Positions 1 to 6,240 of a DNA stretch of 13,326 bases are shown here, piece by piece. Numbering within the stretch: the stretch's first letter is position 1; each line of letters starts with the position of its first letter. The notes below the pieces were generated by a model that had not been told where the DNA came from, made no database searches, and was given only the letters and a program-made list of their open reading frames with translations. This DNA comes from Synechococcales cyanobacterium 340R_concoct_173_sub (GTDB lineage Bacteria; Cyanobacteriota; Cyanobacteriia; Leptolyngbyales; Leptolyngbyaceae): the NCBI GenBank assembly GCA_025354065.1, contig JANXNM010000743.1, positions 1-13,326 on the forward strand, written 5' to 3'. The position numbers and the translations under genes were made by a program.

Positions 1-337
1 GCGAAAGCGATGATAATGACGGTCGAAAACAAGCGCCCTGTTCTGCCAACTTAGACAGCGCATCCAAATCTACAAATTCATTTTCAAACGTAATTACATC
101 GCTCTTCGCCGCCAATTTTTGGGTCCCTCTCGGATCCGTTACCGGGGCAAAAATAGTCTCATCTGCGATCGCCACTGCCGGATCCGCTGAATTTGGGGTT
201 TGTACTCGCAATTCCAATCCCAGTTTTTTAGCCGCCGCCGCCATCATCGAAGCCAATTGTCCACCGCCTACAACCCCCACTCTAGTAACATTTCTCGCCA
301 CATTTCCCGTCACATTTCCCGTCATTAGAGCATTCAT
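1..337 (-). CDS. purK: N5-carboxyaminoimidazole ribonucleotide synthase PurK, N-terminal part (cut by window edge)
   Basis: This is the ATP-grasp enzyme of de novo purine synthesis that carboxylates aminoimidazole ribonucleotide (AIR) with ATP and bicarbonate. Only about 112 residues are present; the 3' end lies outside the window. After a short leader the protein shows the nucleotide-binding opening VGVVGGGQLASMM (about residues 20-32), then FENEFVD and a VRPS-like FRPSLSSL stretch, all in the order typical of PurK. The ATG at 337 is chosen because an AAGGTAAG Shine-Dalgarno-like stretch lies just upstream; ATGs at 382 (longer) and 325 (shorter) are in the same frame. The leader is longer than the two to four residues usually found before the glycine-rich loop and is partly built from a 12-bp tandem repeat. 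Family assignment is firm; the start is uncertain. Confidence 0.9.
   Translation of the reverse strand, partial: MNALMTGNVTGNVARNVTRVGVVGGGQLASMMAAAAKKLGLELRVQTPNSADPAVAIADETIFAPVTDPRGTQKLAAKSDVITFENEFVDLDALSKLAEQGACFRPSLSSLS
284..319 (-). repeat. Three 12-bp tandem units in the purK leader
   Basis: Read on the minus strand, two identical units (ACGGGAAATGTG-like) are followed by a third with a few changes (GCGAGAAATGTT). They encode a repeating Thr-Gly-Asn-Val / Ala-Arg-Asn-Val motif in front of the conserved PurK core. The unit is a multiple of three, so gain or loss of a copy keeps the frame. Confidence 0.6.
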
Positions 338-429
338 CAACTTACCTTGTTCAATTCGCACATTCACTATTCCTTCCCCCATGAACCCACGAATTGTATC
401 GGATTTGAGACCTTTTAATGAGCGGCGAT

Positions 430-625
430 CGAACAGCCCGTTGCCTGTCCTGCCTAGGAAATTTAAAAAACCGCTAAATAACTTGGCTTAGGGGGTTGAT
501 CAAACGCTAGATATGGTGTTAGATCAGTTTTATAGATGAATGGGTTAAAGCCAAATTCTCTTTGCTCATGCTGTGGTTATTCATAAATTCTGATGACTTG
601 TTCCAGGCTTCGTGAATAACCCTTT
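430..625. ncRNA. ssaA: Candidate 6S RNA (ssaA) upstream of purK
   Basis: The gap upstream of purK folds into one long rod. From the outside in, 452-460 pairs with 601-608 (eight pairs around one bulged base), 461-465 with 584-588, and 469-472 with 575-578. Then comes an asymmetric open bubble (473-482 against 555-574). Inside it, 483-489 pairs with 548-554, and a terminal hairpin pairs 497-501 with 522-526 and 503-507 with 516-520, loop 508-515. A closing stem, large central bubble and upper stem-loop of about 160-195 nt in total is the architecture of 6S RNA, the RNA polymerase-binding regulator, and I recall cyanobacterial 6S RNA being encoded next to purK. The strand is not settled. The purK context favours minus. 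A T-run at 622-628 and a G-U pair in the terminal hairpin favour plus. No sequence-level match could be made. The outer limits are approximate. Confidence 0.45.
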
Positions 626-628
626 TTT
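575..628 (+). terminator. Inverted repeat followed by a T-run
   Basis: GGTTATTCA at 575-583 and TGAATAACC at 613-621 are perfect 9-bp arms separated by 29 bases, followed directly by seven T residues. On the plus strand this has the form of a long-loop intrinsic terminator. It overlaps the 3' side of the candidate 6S rod, so the two folds compete. No plus-strand protein gene precedes it. Confidence 0.35.
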
Positions 629-660
629 TGCCTTTTTATCCGATCGGTGAATCCGTAAAT

Positions 661-1803
661 TCAAAGGCCCATACGATTCAAAATTTGTCTTAATACAACT
701 GCCGTCCACTCCACATCTGCTGTTGTAGTCTCTCTTCCAAAGGTGAGCCGAATGCCTGTCTTCGCAATCCGATCACCATGACCGATCGCCCGCAAAATCA
801 AACTTGGCTCTAGTTTCCCGCTACTACAAGCGGCCCCCGCACTAATGCCGATGCCCGCGAGATTCATTTGCCGCACTAAAGTTTTGCCGTTTTGCTGGAA
901 CCCATCAGCATCAGGAAGACAAAAACTGGCGTGGTGGGGCAGTCGATCGGTGGGGCTACCCGTGAGTTTTAGCGCAGTGCCGAGGAGTTGCTCAAATAAT
1001 CGATCGCGCAATTCCGTCAGTCGTACAGTTTCCGCCGCCATTTCCACTGCGATCAATTCCGCCGCCAGTCCAAACCCTGCGATCGTGGGCACTGCTTGGG
1101 TTCCCGATCGCTCCCCCGATTCCTGACCGCCGCCCAGCAAAATTGGCAATATCGTCACGCCCGACCGGATATAAAGCGCCCCGCAGCCTTGAGGCCCATA
1201 AAGTTTGTGGCTAGAAAGGGATAATAAATCAACAGGCAATACGCTGACATCAATGGGCAAACGTCCTGCGACTTGGACGGCATCGGTGTGAAAAAGAATA
1301 TTATGCGATCGGGCAATTTCAGCAAGCTGTGCGATCGGCTGGATCGTCCCAATTTCACTTTGGCCCCAAATAATCGAAATTAGCACTGTGTTTGGCTGAA
1401 TCGATCGGAGCAAATCTGCCGCACTCACTAATCCCCAAGCATCAACCGGAAGACGAGTCACCTGCCAGCCGCGTGCTTCTAGGTATCGGGCAGGTTCGGA
1501 AATGGCGGAATGTTCGACGTTGGAAATAATTAAATGTTGGGGAATCGAAAACTGCTGGGTAATGCCAAAAATAGCCAAATTATTCGCTTCTGTGCCGCCT
1601 GACGTGAAGACTATGGTCTCAGCGGGTGCATGGATCAAGTTGCCGACGCGAGTGCGGGCCTGTTCGAGTAAGGTGGCCGATCGGTTTCCCCAAACATGAA
1701 GGCTGGACGGATTGCCCCATTCCTGCGCCATCACCGTTTGCATGAGATTGACGACCTCACTGCGCGTCGGGGTGGTGGCGCTGTAGTCCAGATAAATTTG
1801 CAT
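661..1803 (-). CDS. Cysteine desulfurase (NifS/IscS family, PLP-dependent)
   Basis: Removes sulfur from L-cysteine as an enzyme-bound persulfide and releases alanine, feeding Fe-S cluster and thiocofactor assembly in the cytosol. Counting from an upstream ATG at 1818 (385 aa), the hallmarks are the N-terminal LDYSATTPTR, the cofactor region SGGTEANN (about 73-80), His104 for PLP stacking, D179/Q182 near the pyridine ring, the Schiff-base lysine K205 in SSHKLYGPQG, and the persulfide cysteine C331 in SAGAACSSG. The compact active-site loop matches the NifS/IscS group rather than SufS. The ATG at 1803 is preferred because family members begin MxIYLDYSATTP; the one at 1818 would add five residues encoded by a duplicated segment. 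No strong ribosome binding site is visible for either. It lies divergent to the phospholipase-D gene. Which paralogue (iscS, nifS or another) cannot be told. Confidence 0.95.
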   Translation of the reverse strand: MQIYLDYSATTPTRSEVVNLMQTVMAQEWGNPSSLHVWGNRSATLLEQARTRVGNLIHAPAETIVFTSGGTEANNLAIFGITQQFSIPQHLIISNVEHSAISEPARYLEARGWQVTRLPVDAWGLVSAADLLRSIQPNTVLISIIWGQSEIGTIQPIAQLAEIARSHNILFHTDAVQVAGRLPIDVSVLPVDLLSLSSHKLYGPQGCGALYIRSGVTILPILLGGGQESGERSGTQAVPTIAGFGLAAELIAVEMAAETVRLTELRDRLFEQLLGTALKLTGSPTDRLPHHASFCLPDADGFQQNGKTLVRQMNLAGIGISAGAACSSGKLEPSLILRAIGHGDRIAKTGIRLTFGRETTTADVEWTAVVLRQILNRMGL

Positions 1804-1822
1804 AGTCGGTATTTGCATAGTC
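1796..1822 (-). repeat. 12-bp direct repeat duplicating the start codon of the cysteine desulfurase gene
   Basis: GACTATGCAAAT (minus strand) occurs at 1822-1811 and again at 1807-1796, offset by 15 bases. Each copy contains an ATG, and the two ATGs are in the same frame five codons apart. Confidence 0.85.
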
Positions 1823-1866
1823 TTTATTGTCGCGCCTTAAGAGCGTCGGAGCAATCGCTGGGGCAA

Positions 1867-1887
1867 TCTAAGAGGAGGATTCTTAGA
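1867..1887 (+). promoter_or_regulatory. Hairpin with a Shine-Dalgarno core in its loop
   Basis: TCTAAGA (1867-1873) and TCTTAGA (1881-1887) form a perfect 7-bp stem around the loop GGAGGAT. The loop holds a near-ideal GGAGG, but it ends about 20 bases before the ATG at 1899 of the phospholipase-D gene, farther than is usual in an open leader. With the stem folded, the loop would come closer to the start. Whether it acts in translation is inference. Confidence 0.45.
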
Positions 1888-1898
1888 GAACTAACCAG

Positions 1899-3416
1899 AT
1901 GAACGGGAACATTCGGACCGGACTAGCGATGCAAGTTGTCGTGTTATTCACAGTGCCATTAATAATAGTTGGGTGCCAGCGCGCCTCACTAACAGATAGT
2001 GCGTCCGCCAAGCTCACGCTATTGCCCTCGCTTCCCCAAGACCAACTTATCCAGGCATACTTCAATCATAGCGAAGCCGCCGAGTACGTAGAATTCGATC
2101 GTAAATCCCCTAAAGGACAGCCTATTCAACGGGCTGGGGACAATCTTGAACAGGTGATGATAGATGCCGTGGCTCAGGCTAAACGCGAAATTAAAATCGC
2201 TGTCCAAGAATTTCGATTGCCTCGCATTGCTCAAGCCCTCGCGATCGCGGCGAAAAACGGGGTCAAAATTGAAGTCGTTTTAGAAAATAAATATTCAACG
2301 CCCTACAGCGCGATCGCTTCATCACAAGCTGCCCCACTCAACGCTCGCGAACGTCAGCGTTACGACGACAATAAAGCATTCATCGACACTAACCATGACG
2401 GAGTATTAAGCGCCGAGGAAATTCAAACCCGAGATGCTTTGGTTATTTTGGACAATGCCAAAATTTCTCGCCGGGACGATACTTCAGATGAATCTAAGGG
2501 CAGTGGATTGATGCATCACAAATTTATGGTAATTGACGGCAAAACTACGATCGTCACCTCCGCCAACTGGACGACATCTGACATTCACGGGGACATCACT
2601 AATCCTAGTAGCCTAGGCAACGCCAACAGTTTGGTCAAAATCGAAAGTTCTGATGTCGCAAATGCTTTTGCCCAAGAATTCGATCTCATGTATCAGAGCC
2701 GCAAGTTCAAAACTCGCAAACCCGATCGCCCGGTCCAGACCTTCAAGGTTGGAGACTCTAAATTAAAACTTCATTTCTCTCCGATCGCCGTCAAAAAACC
2801 TTGGACCGACAGCAGCAATAGTCTGATTGCCGATACCGCCGACCAAGCCAAAACATCCCTAGATTTAGCGCTCTTTGTCTTTTCCGATCGTCAACTCTCC
2901 GATCGTCTGTCCGCATTACCGCCCCGAAATGTCACTGTACGCGGCCTATTTGATCCTAGTTTTTTCACGCGGTATTACAGCAATAGTCTGGATATGTTAG
3001 GAATTCCGATCGATTCCCCTTGCCGTCAAAGCAGTGGCCGAAGCTCTCGACAACCTGATAGTCTGTCCGATCGTAAGTCGTCTAGCAGGCCATCTCGCAA
3101 GCCCAAAGCACTCACTACTTCCAAACCCTGGCCAACAACCGCCGCCAGCGTTGGTGTTCCAAAGTTAAAACCAGGTGATCTTTTACATCACAAGTTCGCC
3201 ATCATCGATCGCGCCACCGTTATCCTCGGTTCCCACAACTGGACCACCGCTGGAAACACGAAAAACGACGAAACCCTGATGGTGATTGAAAATAAAACGA
3301 TCGCAGCCCATTACCAGAGAGAATTCGATCGATTATCCAAGGATGCTGTTCTAGGGCTTCCTAATAACGCCTGTGGTATGAAAGAATCACCAACACCCGA
3401 TCTAGAAGATCCCTAA
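1899..3416 (+). CDS. Phospholipase-D-family lipoprotein with two HKD motifs and an EF-hand-like loop
   Basis: A 505-aa secreted or membrane-tethered protein. A hydrophobic N-terminus (about 11-25) ends in the lipobox IVGC with Cys26, so it is probably lipidated and carried to a membrane facing the periplasm. Two catalytic HxKxxxxD motifs are visible: H206/K208/D213 followed by SANWT, and H430/K432/D437 followed by SHNWT, each with the conserved downstream Asn. Both halves needed for one bilobal active site are therefore present. Between the N-terminal core and the first motif, residues 163-174 (DTNHDGVLSAEE) match a canonical 12-residue EF-hand loop, suggesting calcium binding. The stretch at about 371-409 is Ser/Arg/Pro-rich and unlike the rest. 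The substrate (phospholipid or nucleic acid) cannot be read from sequence. ATG 1899 is the most upstream start after an in-frame stop; ATG 1929, just before the hydrophobic segment, is also possible. Confidence 0.88.
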   Translation: MNGNIRTGLAMQVVVLFTVPLIIVGCQRASLTDSASAKLTLLPSLPQDQLIQAYFNHSEAAEYVEFDRKSPKGQPIQRAGDNLEQVMIDAVAQAKREIKIAVQEFRLPRIAQALAIAAKNGVKIEVVLENKYSTPYSAIASSQAAPLNARERQRYDDNKAFIDTNHDGVLSAEEIQTRDALVILDNAKISRRDDTSDESKGSGLMHHKFMVIDGKTTIVTSANWTTSDIHGDITNPSSLGNANSLVKIESSDVANAFAQEFDLMYQSRKFKTRKPDRPVQTFKVGDSKLKLHFSPIAVKKPWTDSSNSLIADTADQAKTSLDLALFVFSDRQLSDRLSALPPRNVTVRGLFDPSFFTRYYSNSLDMLGIPIDSPCRQSSGRSSRQPDSLSDRKSSSRPSRKPKALTTSKPWPTTAASVGVPKLKPGDLLHHKFAIIDRATVILGSHNWTTAGNTKNDETLMVIENKTIAAHYQREFDRLSKDAVLGLPNNACGMKESPTPDLEDP

Positions 3417-3429
3417 TCAAAAATCAATC

Positions 3430-3468
3430 AAAAAGCCGACCAAACTCTGGTTTAAAGAGACGATCGGC
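3430..3468 (-). terminator. Rho-independent terminator after psbY
   Basis: On the minus strand GCCGATC (3468-3462) pairs with GGTCGGC (3441-3435), seven pairs with one G-U, followed by five T residues (3434-3430). A small inner CTCT/AGAG stem lies in the loop. It sits 39 bases beyond the psbY stop codon and directly after the convergent phospholipase-D gene. Confidence 0.6.
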
Positions 3469-3506
3469 GGTTTGAAATTGATGTAACCCAAACACTAAGC
3501 GACCAC

Positions 3507-3629
3507 TTAGTCCTTATTCATGAAAGTTTGGACCTGTTGCAGCGCAGCGCGGAAAATATTGAATCCAGCCCAACTTGCGGCTACAGCCAAAGGCGCTAAA
3601 ACTGCAACGATGCGAAAATCAAAATCCAT
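3507..3629 (-). CDS. psbY: Photosystem II protein PsbY
   Basis: A 40-aa single-helix protein, [20 protein letters not shown] at its start, continuing with [20 protein letters not shown]. The pattern of MDxDxR, a hydrophobic helix containing AxxWAxxNI, then a basic, Gln-rich amphipathic end (ALQQVQ) is that of PsbY, the peripheral low-molecular-weight subunit of photosystem II near cytochrome b559 in the thylakoid membrane. A purine-rich AGAGAGACGGG stretch lies in front of the ATG at 3629. It stands alone in its transcript: a terminator follows at 3430-3468 and another ends the upstream high-light gene at 3860-3908. The usual length for this family is about 36-42 residues, so it looks complete. 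Confidence 0.85.
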   Translation of the reverse strand: MDFDFRIVAVLAPLAVAASWAGFNIFRAALQQVQTFMNKD

Positions 3630-3859
3630 AGTCCCGTCTCTCTAGCAATTATTGTTATGTTTCATTCTCACCTAAATGGGGATCGTTTTCATAGCGTGTA
3701 GTCCGCCGTTTTTTAAAAAAGCTTGCCCGCACCTCGATCCCGCAGCCCAAAGTCCCAAATCCCAATAATACCTGCAACATATCTCCATGCAAGCAGTTTT
3801 TGGGAGAAAGCATTCGGGGCCAAATTGCCGTTACAAACTGTAATCTCACTCATAGCCAT
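3630..3859. other. Spacer between psbY and the high-light-protein terminator; no convincing gene
   Basis: This 230-bp stretch must hold the psbY promoter. Two overlapping minus-strand frames are open: 46 codons from an ATG at 3853 to 3713, and 64 codons from a GTG at 3849 to 3655. Neither has a ribosome binding site or a recognisable family, and both begin immediately after a terminator. A 12-bp A/T palindrome (six T then six A) lies at 3709-3720. I do not call a gene here. Confidence 0.4.
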
Positions 3860-3908
3860 TAAAAAAGTTAAGGGGCGATAAATCTATTTCTAGACTTGTC
3901 CCTTAACT
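3860..3908 (-). terminator. Rho-independent terminator after the high-light-inducible gene
   Basis: On the minus strand AGTTAAGGG (3908-3900) pairs with CCCTTAACT (3874-3866) in nine perfect pairs, followed by a T-rich run (3865-3861). The loop carries a nested TCTA-GAAA-TAGA mini-hairpin. It lies about 105 bases beyond the stop of the gene at 4013-4201. Confidence 0.75.
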
Positions 3909-4012
3909 CTTCAAATTTTGAATGCTCTATCGGGAGAAATCCGAGAGAACATTAATCAAATTAAATTTCAAACACATTCAAGTCTGCAGACCGACAGTAT
4001 TTAACTCATTCA

Positions 4013-4201
4013 CTAGGGAGTCACTAGACCCAACCAAGCAAGTGCCCCTTGTCCAGTGGATGCTTCGATCGCCAACGCAATAATGAATCCCATCATTGCT
4101 GCACGACCATTAAGCTGTTCAGCATAGGTGCTAAATCCGAACTTGGGTTCATCTAACTTAGGGACGCTTGTGGGAGTCGTCGAAGTTTTGGAATCTGCCA
4201 T
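4013..4201 (-). CDS. High-light-inducible protein (one-helix LHC-like, Hli/Scp)
   Basis: A 62-aa thylakoid protein of the single-helix chlorophyll-a/b-binding-like family, which binds chlorophyll and carotenoid and protects photosystem assembly under excess light. A polar N-terminal third (about 1-20) is followed by FGFSTYAEQLNGRAAMMGF. This carries the generic LHC motif ExxNGRxAMxGF, with E28 and N31 as chlorophyll ligands and R33 as the salt-bridge partner, and it leads into a single transmembrane helix (IIALAIEASTGQGALAWLGL). Length is typical. It is monocistronic, with its own terminator at 3860-3908. Expression under light stress is expected from the family, but I saw no clear HLR1 repeat upstream. 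Which hli paralogue (hliA-D) cannot be decided. Confidence 0.93.
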   Translation of the reverse strand: MADSKTSTTPTSVPKLDEPKFGFSTYAEQLNGRAAMMGFIIALAIEASTGQGALAWLGLVTP

Positions 4202-4243
4202 GGTGGAAAACCTATCTTGTTATAAATCTTTACGTGCATAGCT

Positions 4244-4272
4244 AATATACCGTGACTTCAAGGCGGTTTGAC
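4244..4272 (-). promoter_or_regulatory. Possible promoter of the high-light-inducible gene
   Basis: TATATT on the minus strand (4249-4244) is a good -10 match 43 bases before the ATG at 4201. Seventeen bases upstream the hexamer is GTCAAA, a poor -35, which is common for cyanobacterial promoters. Confidence 0.3.
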
Positions 4273-4337
4273 ATAGGTTGAGGGAGGGTTTCCCGATCAT
4301 CAATTGCACCGATCGAATTGTAAGGAGATAGGGCTGC

Positions 4338-4346
4338 GGGGGGGGG
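4338..4346 (+). repeat. Run of nine G residues upstream of alanine dehydrogenase
   Basis: The 241-bp gap between the divergent high-light and alanine dehydrogenase genes contains an uninterrupted G9 tract about 100 bases before the ald start, preceded by other G-rich stretches. Nothing else distinctive is seen in the plus-strand half of the gap. Confidence 0.8.
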
Positions 4347-4442
4347 AGATTATGGGATTAAACAGTTGTCAGGGCACACTATTGCTCAGAAGACGATCGT
4401 AAACTATGAACGACTAATCCACCATTATCTTAGGTCAGCACA

Positions 4443-5525
4443 ATGCGAATTGGGGTTCCAACGGAAACGAAGGATCAGGAATTTCGGGTAGGTTTGAGTC
4501 CAAGTAGTGTTAGGGCATTGACCGATCGTGAGCATCAGGTGATAGTTCAGAGTGGAGCGGGCTTAGGTTCGGGCTTTGCGGATCATGAGTATCAAGCGGC
4601 AGGCGCAACCATCGGGACTGATTCCTCGGCTTGGGCACAGGAGTTGATTGTTAAGGTAAAGGAGCCGTTACCGTTGGAATATGGCCTTTTACGATCGGAC
4701 CAAATTTTATTTACCTATCTTCACTTGGCCGCGAACTTAGAGCTAACCCAAGTGCTGTTGCGATCGAAAATCTGTGCTATTGCTTACGAAACGGTGGAGG
4801 TTGCCGATCGTCGGTTGCCGTTGTTGATGCCTATGAGTGTGATTGCGGGGCGACTTTCGGTGCAAATTGGGGCCAGGTTTTTAGAGCGGCAGCAGGGCGG
4901 ACGTGGGGTGTTGTTAGGCGGGGTGCCGGGGGTTGCGGCTGGGCATGTGGTGATTTTGGGCGGCGGAGTTGTAGGGACGGAAGCGGCAAAAATGGCGATC
5001 GGGTTGGGGGCACGGGTGACGATTGTGGATGTGAATGTCGATCGGTTGACGGAGTTGGAGGCGTTGTTTGGATCTCGAGTGAGTTTGCTTTACAGTACGA
5101 CAGCACAAATTGAAGCCGTAGTTCCTCAGGCAGATTTGCTGATTGGGGCGGTGTTGGTTCCGGGAAAAAAGGCTCCGATTTTAGTTAAGAAGCCTGTTGT
5201 GGGGGCAATGCGATCGGGGAGTGTGGTGATTGATGTGGCGGTGGATCAAGGCGGTTGTATTGAGACCATTCGTACCACGTCTCATACTGCGCCGACTTAT
5301 ATTGAGTCCGGTGTAGTGCATTATGGTGTACCTAATATGCCCGGTGCGGTGCCTTGGACAGCGACTCAAGCGTTGAATAACAGCACGTTGCCTTATGTCT
5401 TGAAGCTGGCGGATGGTGGATTGGGGGCGATCGAAACTGATGCTGAATTATGGATGGGGGTAAATGTGCGAGATGGAATGTTGATTCATCCGGCGGTGCG
5501 ATCGATGTTCCCGCAGTTGGATTAA
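4443..5525 (+). CDS. ald: Alanine dehydrogenase
   Basis: A 360-aa cytosolic NAD-dependent enzyme that interconverts L-alanine and pyruvate plus ammonium. It matches the family's length and order. The N-terminal MRIGVPTETKDQEFRVGLSP includes R15, which holds the substrate carboxylate. The catalytic K73 lies in KVKEPLP and the catalytic H94 in TYLHLA. A central Rossmann NAD site VVILGGGVVGTEAAKMA spans about 169-185, with the acidic VDVN at the end of the second strand. Downstream are SVVIDVAVDQGG (D268) and VPNMPGAVPWTAT, closing the active site. Sequence upstream of the ATG (TTAGGTCAGCACA) offers only a weak ribosome binding site. It is transcribed alone, convergent with the thioredoxin gene. 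GGT-, GGG- and TTG-rich codon use gives the coding strand a marked G+T bias. Function is secure; the physiological direction is not readable from sequence. Confidence 0.95.
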   Translation: MRIGVPTETKDQEFRVGLSPSSVRALTDREHQVIVQSGAGLGSGFADHEYQAAGATIGTDSSAWAQELIVKVKEPLPLEYGLLRSDQILFTYLHLAANLELTQVLLRSKICAIAYETVEVADRRLPLLMPMSVIAGRLSVQIGARFLERQQGGRGVLLGGVPGVAAGHVVILGGGVVGTEAAKMAIGLGARVTIVDVNVDRLTELEALFGSRVSLLYSTTAQIEAVVPQADLLIGAVLVPGKKAPILVKKPVVGAMRSGSVVIDVAVDQGGCIETIRTTSHTAPTYIESGVVHYGVPNMPGAVPWTATQALNNSTLPYVLKLADGGLGAIETDAELWMGVNVRDGMLIHPAVRSMFPQLD

Positions 5526-5571
5526 TTGTTGAGTGAAGATAGCTAACCCAATTTAAAGATTTGCTAGAACT

Positions 5572-5604
5572 GGAACAGAACCGAATTTTGCACTGTTCTG
5601 CTCC
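5572..5604. terminator. Bidirectional hairpin between ald and the thioredoxin gene
   Basis: GGAACAGAAC (5572-5581) pairs with GTTCTGCTCC (5595-5604) around a 13-base loop. There is one A-C mismatch on the plus strand, which becomes a G-U pair on the minus strand. It lies between the two convergent stop codons. Flanks are A/T-rich without a clean T-run, so termination is plausible but not certain. Confidence 0.45.
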
Positions 5605-5628
5605 ATCAATTTAATATCGAGTGGAAGA

Positions 5629-6192
5629 CTACGCTTTGACTTGTGCGCCATGGCTTCGGGGATCGTCATTATTGGGTGTGACGGCGGCGGTAGGCGGTTG
5701 ATAGTCGCTGGTTTGGCCGGGAATGGTCTGGGCGTGGGGCAGTTCAGTTTTGTCTATTAGGGCTTGAAGATTTTCGGAGACGATTAGTTTAGGCTGTTCC
5801 CCGATCGCACTCCCTTGAACTTCAGAGGCTGCATTTAGATAGAGAAAGTGTGGAATACCATCGACTTTGTAATGCGTTACTTCGGGCAGCCATTTGTCAT
5901 TGTCCACATTCAACATAACGAAATTGACCCGATCGTTATATTCAGCCTTCAGCGCTTGTAGTTCGGGAGCCATGGATTTACAGGCGCTGCACCAATTTGC
6001 ATAGAACTCAACTAACGTCGGTTTTTCGTTGCTGATTGCAATTTCGTAGGGTGTAGCGGTCTTGGCCATGGCATCTAAGGCATTGGCTCTTGCGGGCGAT
6101 CGGACTCCTAGAGCAATTAAGGTCGAGAGGGCAATGGCGACCAGGGCAATAATTGCGTTACGGATTTTGGGAGCGGTAGTAGAGTCGGTCAT
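5629..6192 (-). CDS. Membrane-anchored thioredoxin-like protein (HCF164/TxlA type)
   Basis: A 187-aa thiol-disulfide oxidoreductase with one N-terminal transmembrane helix (about residues 9-29, NAIIALVAIALSTLIALGV) and a thioredoxin fold. The redox motif is WCSAC (C68 and C71), and the cis-proline lies in GIPHF (P114). FVMLNVDNDKW and the downstream IPHFLYL pattern are those of plant HCF164 and cyanobacterial TxlA, which sit in the thylakoid membrane with the catalytic domain on the lumenal side and support cytochrome b6f assembly by reducing apocytochromes. The motif has Ser-Ala in place of the common Gly-Pro. The C-terminal tail (about 155-187) is Pro/Gln/Asn-rich. ATG 6192 is preferred because MTDSTTAP resembles family starts; ATG 6222 would add ten residues. 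The upstream neighbour on the same strand is a decayed gene, so the promoter probably lies within that relic. Confidence 0.88.
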   Translation of the reverse strand: MTDSTTAPKIRNAIIALVAIALSTLIALGVRSPARANALDAMAKTATPYEIAISNEKPTLVEFYANWCSACKSMAPELQALKAEYNDRVNFVMLNVDNDKWLPEVTHYKVDGIPHFLYLNAASEVQGSAIGEQPKLIVSENLQALIDKTELPHAQTIPGQTSDYQPPTAAVTPNNDDPRSHGAQVKA

Positions 6193-6240
6193 GGTTGGAG
6201 CTTTAAGTAGGTCTATTACCATTCTAAGACCGATCGTCCT

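Noticed and set aside
845..1126. 93-codon plus-strand open frame inside the cysteine desulfurase gene
   Set aside because: Antisense to conserved PLP-enzyme sequence; Ser/Arg/Pro-rich composition typical of a shadow frame.
3655..3853. Two overlapping short minus-strand frames upstream of psbY
   Set aside because: They contradict each other's frame, lack ribosome binding sites, start right after a terminator, and cover the region where the psbY promoter must lie.
4268..4273. Consensus TTGACA on the plus strand upstream of ald
   Set aside because: No acceptable -10 hexamer at 16-18 bases downstream (TCCCGA there), so not called a promoter.
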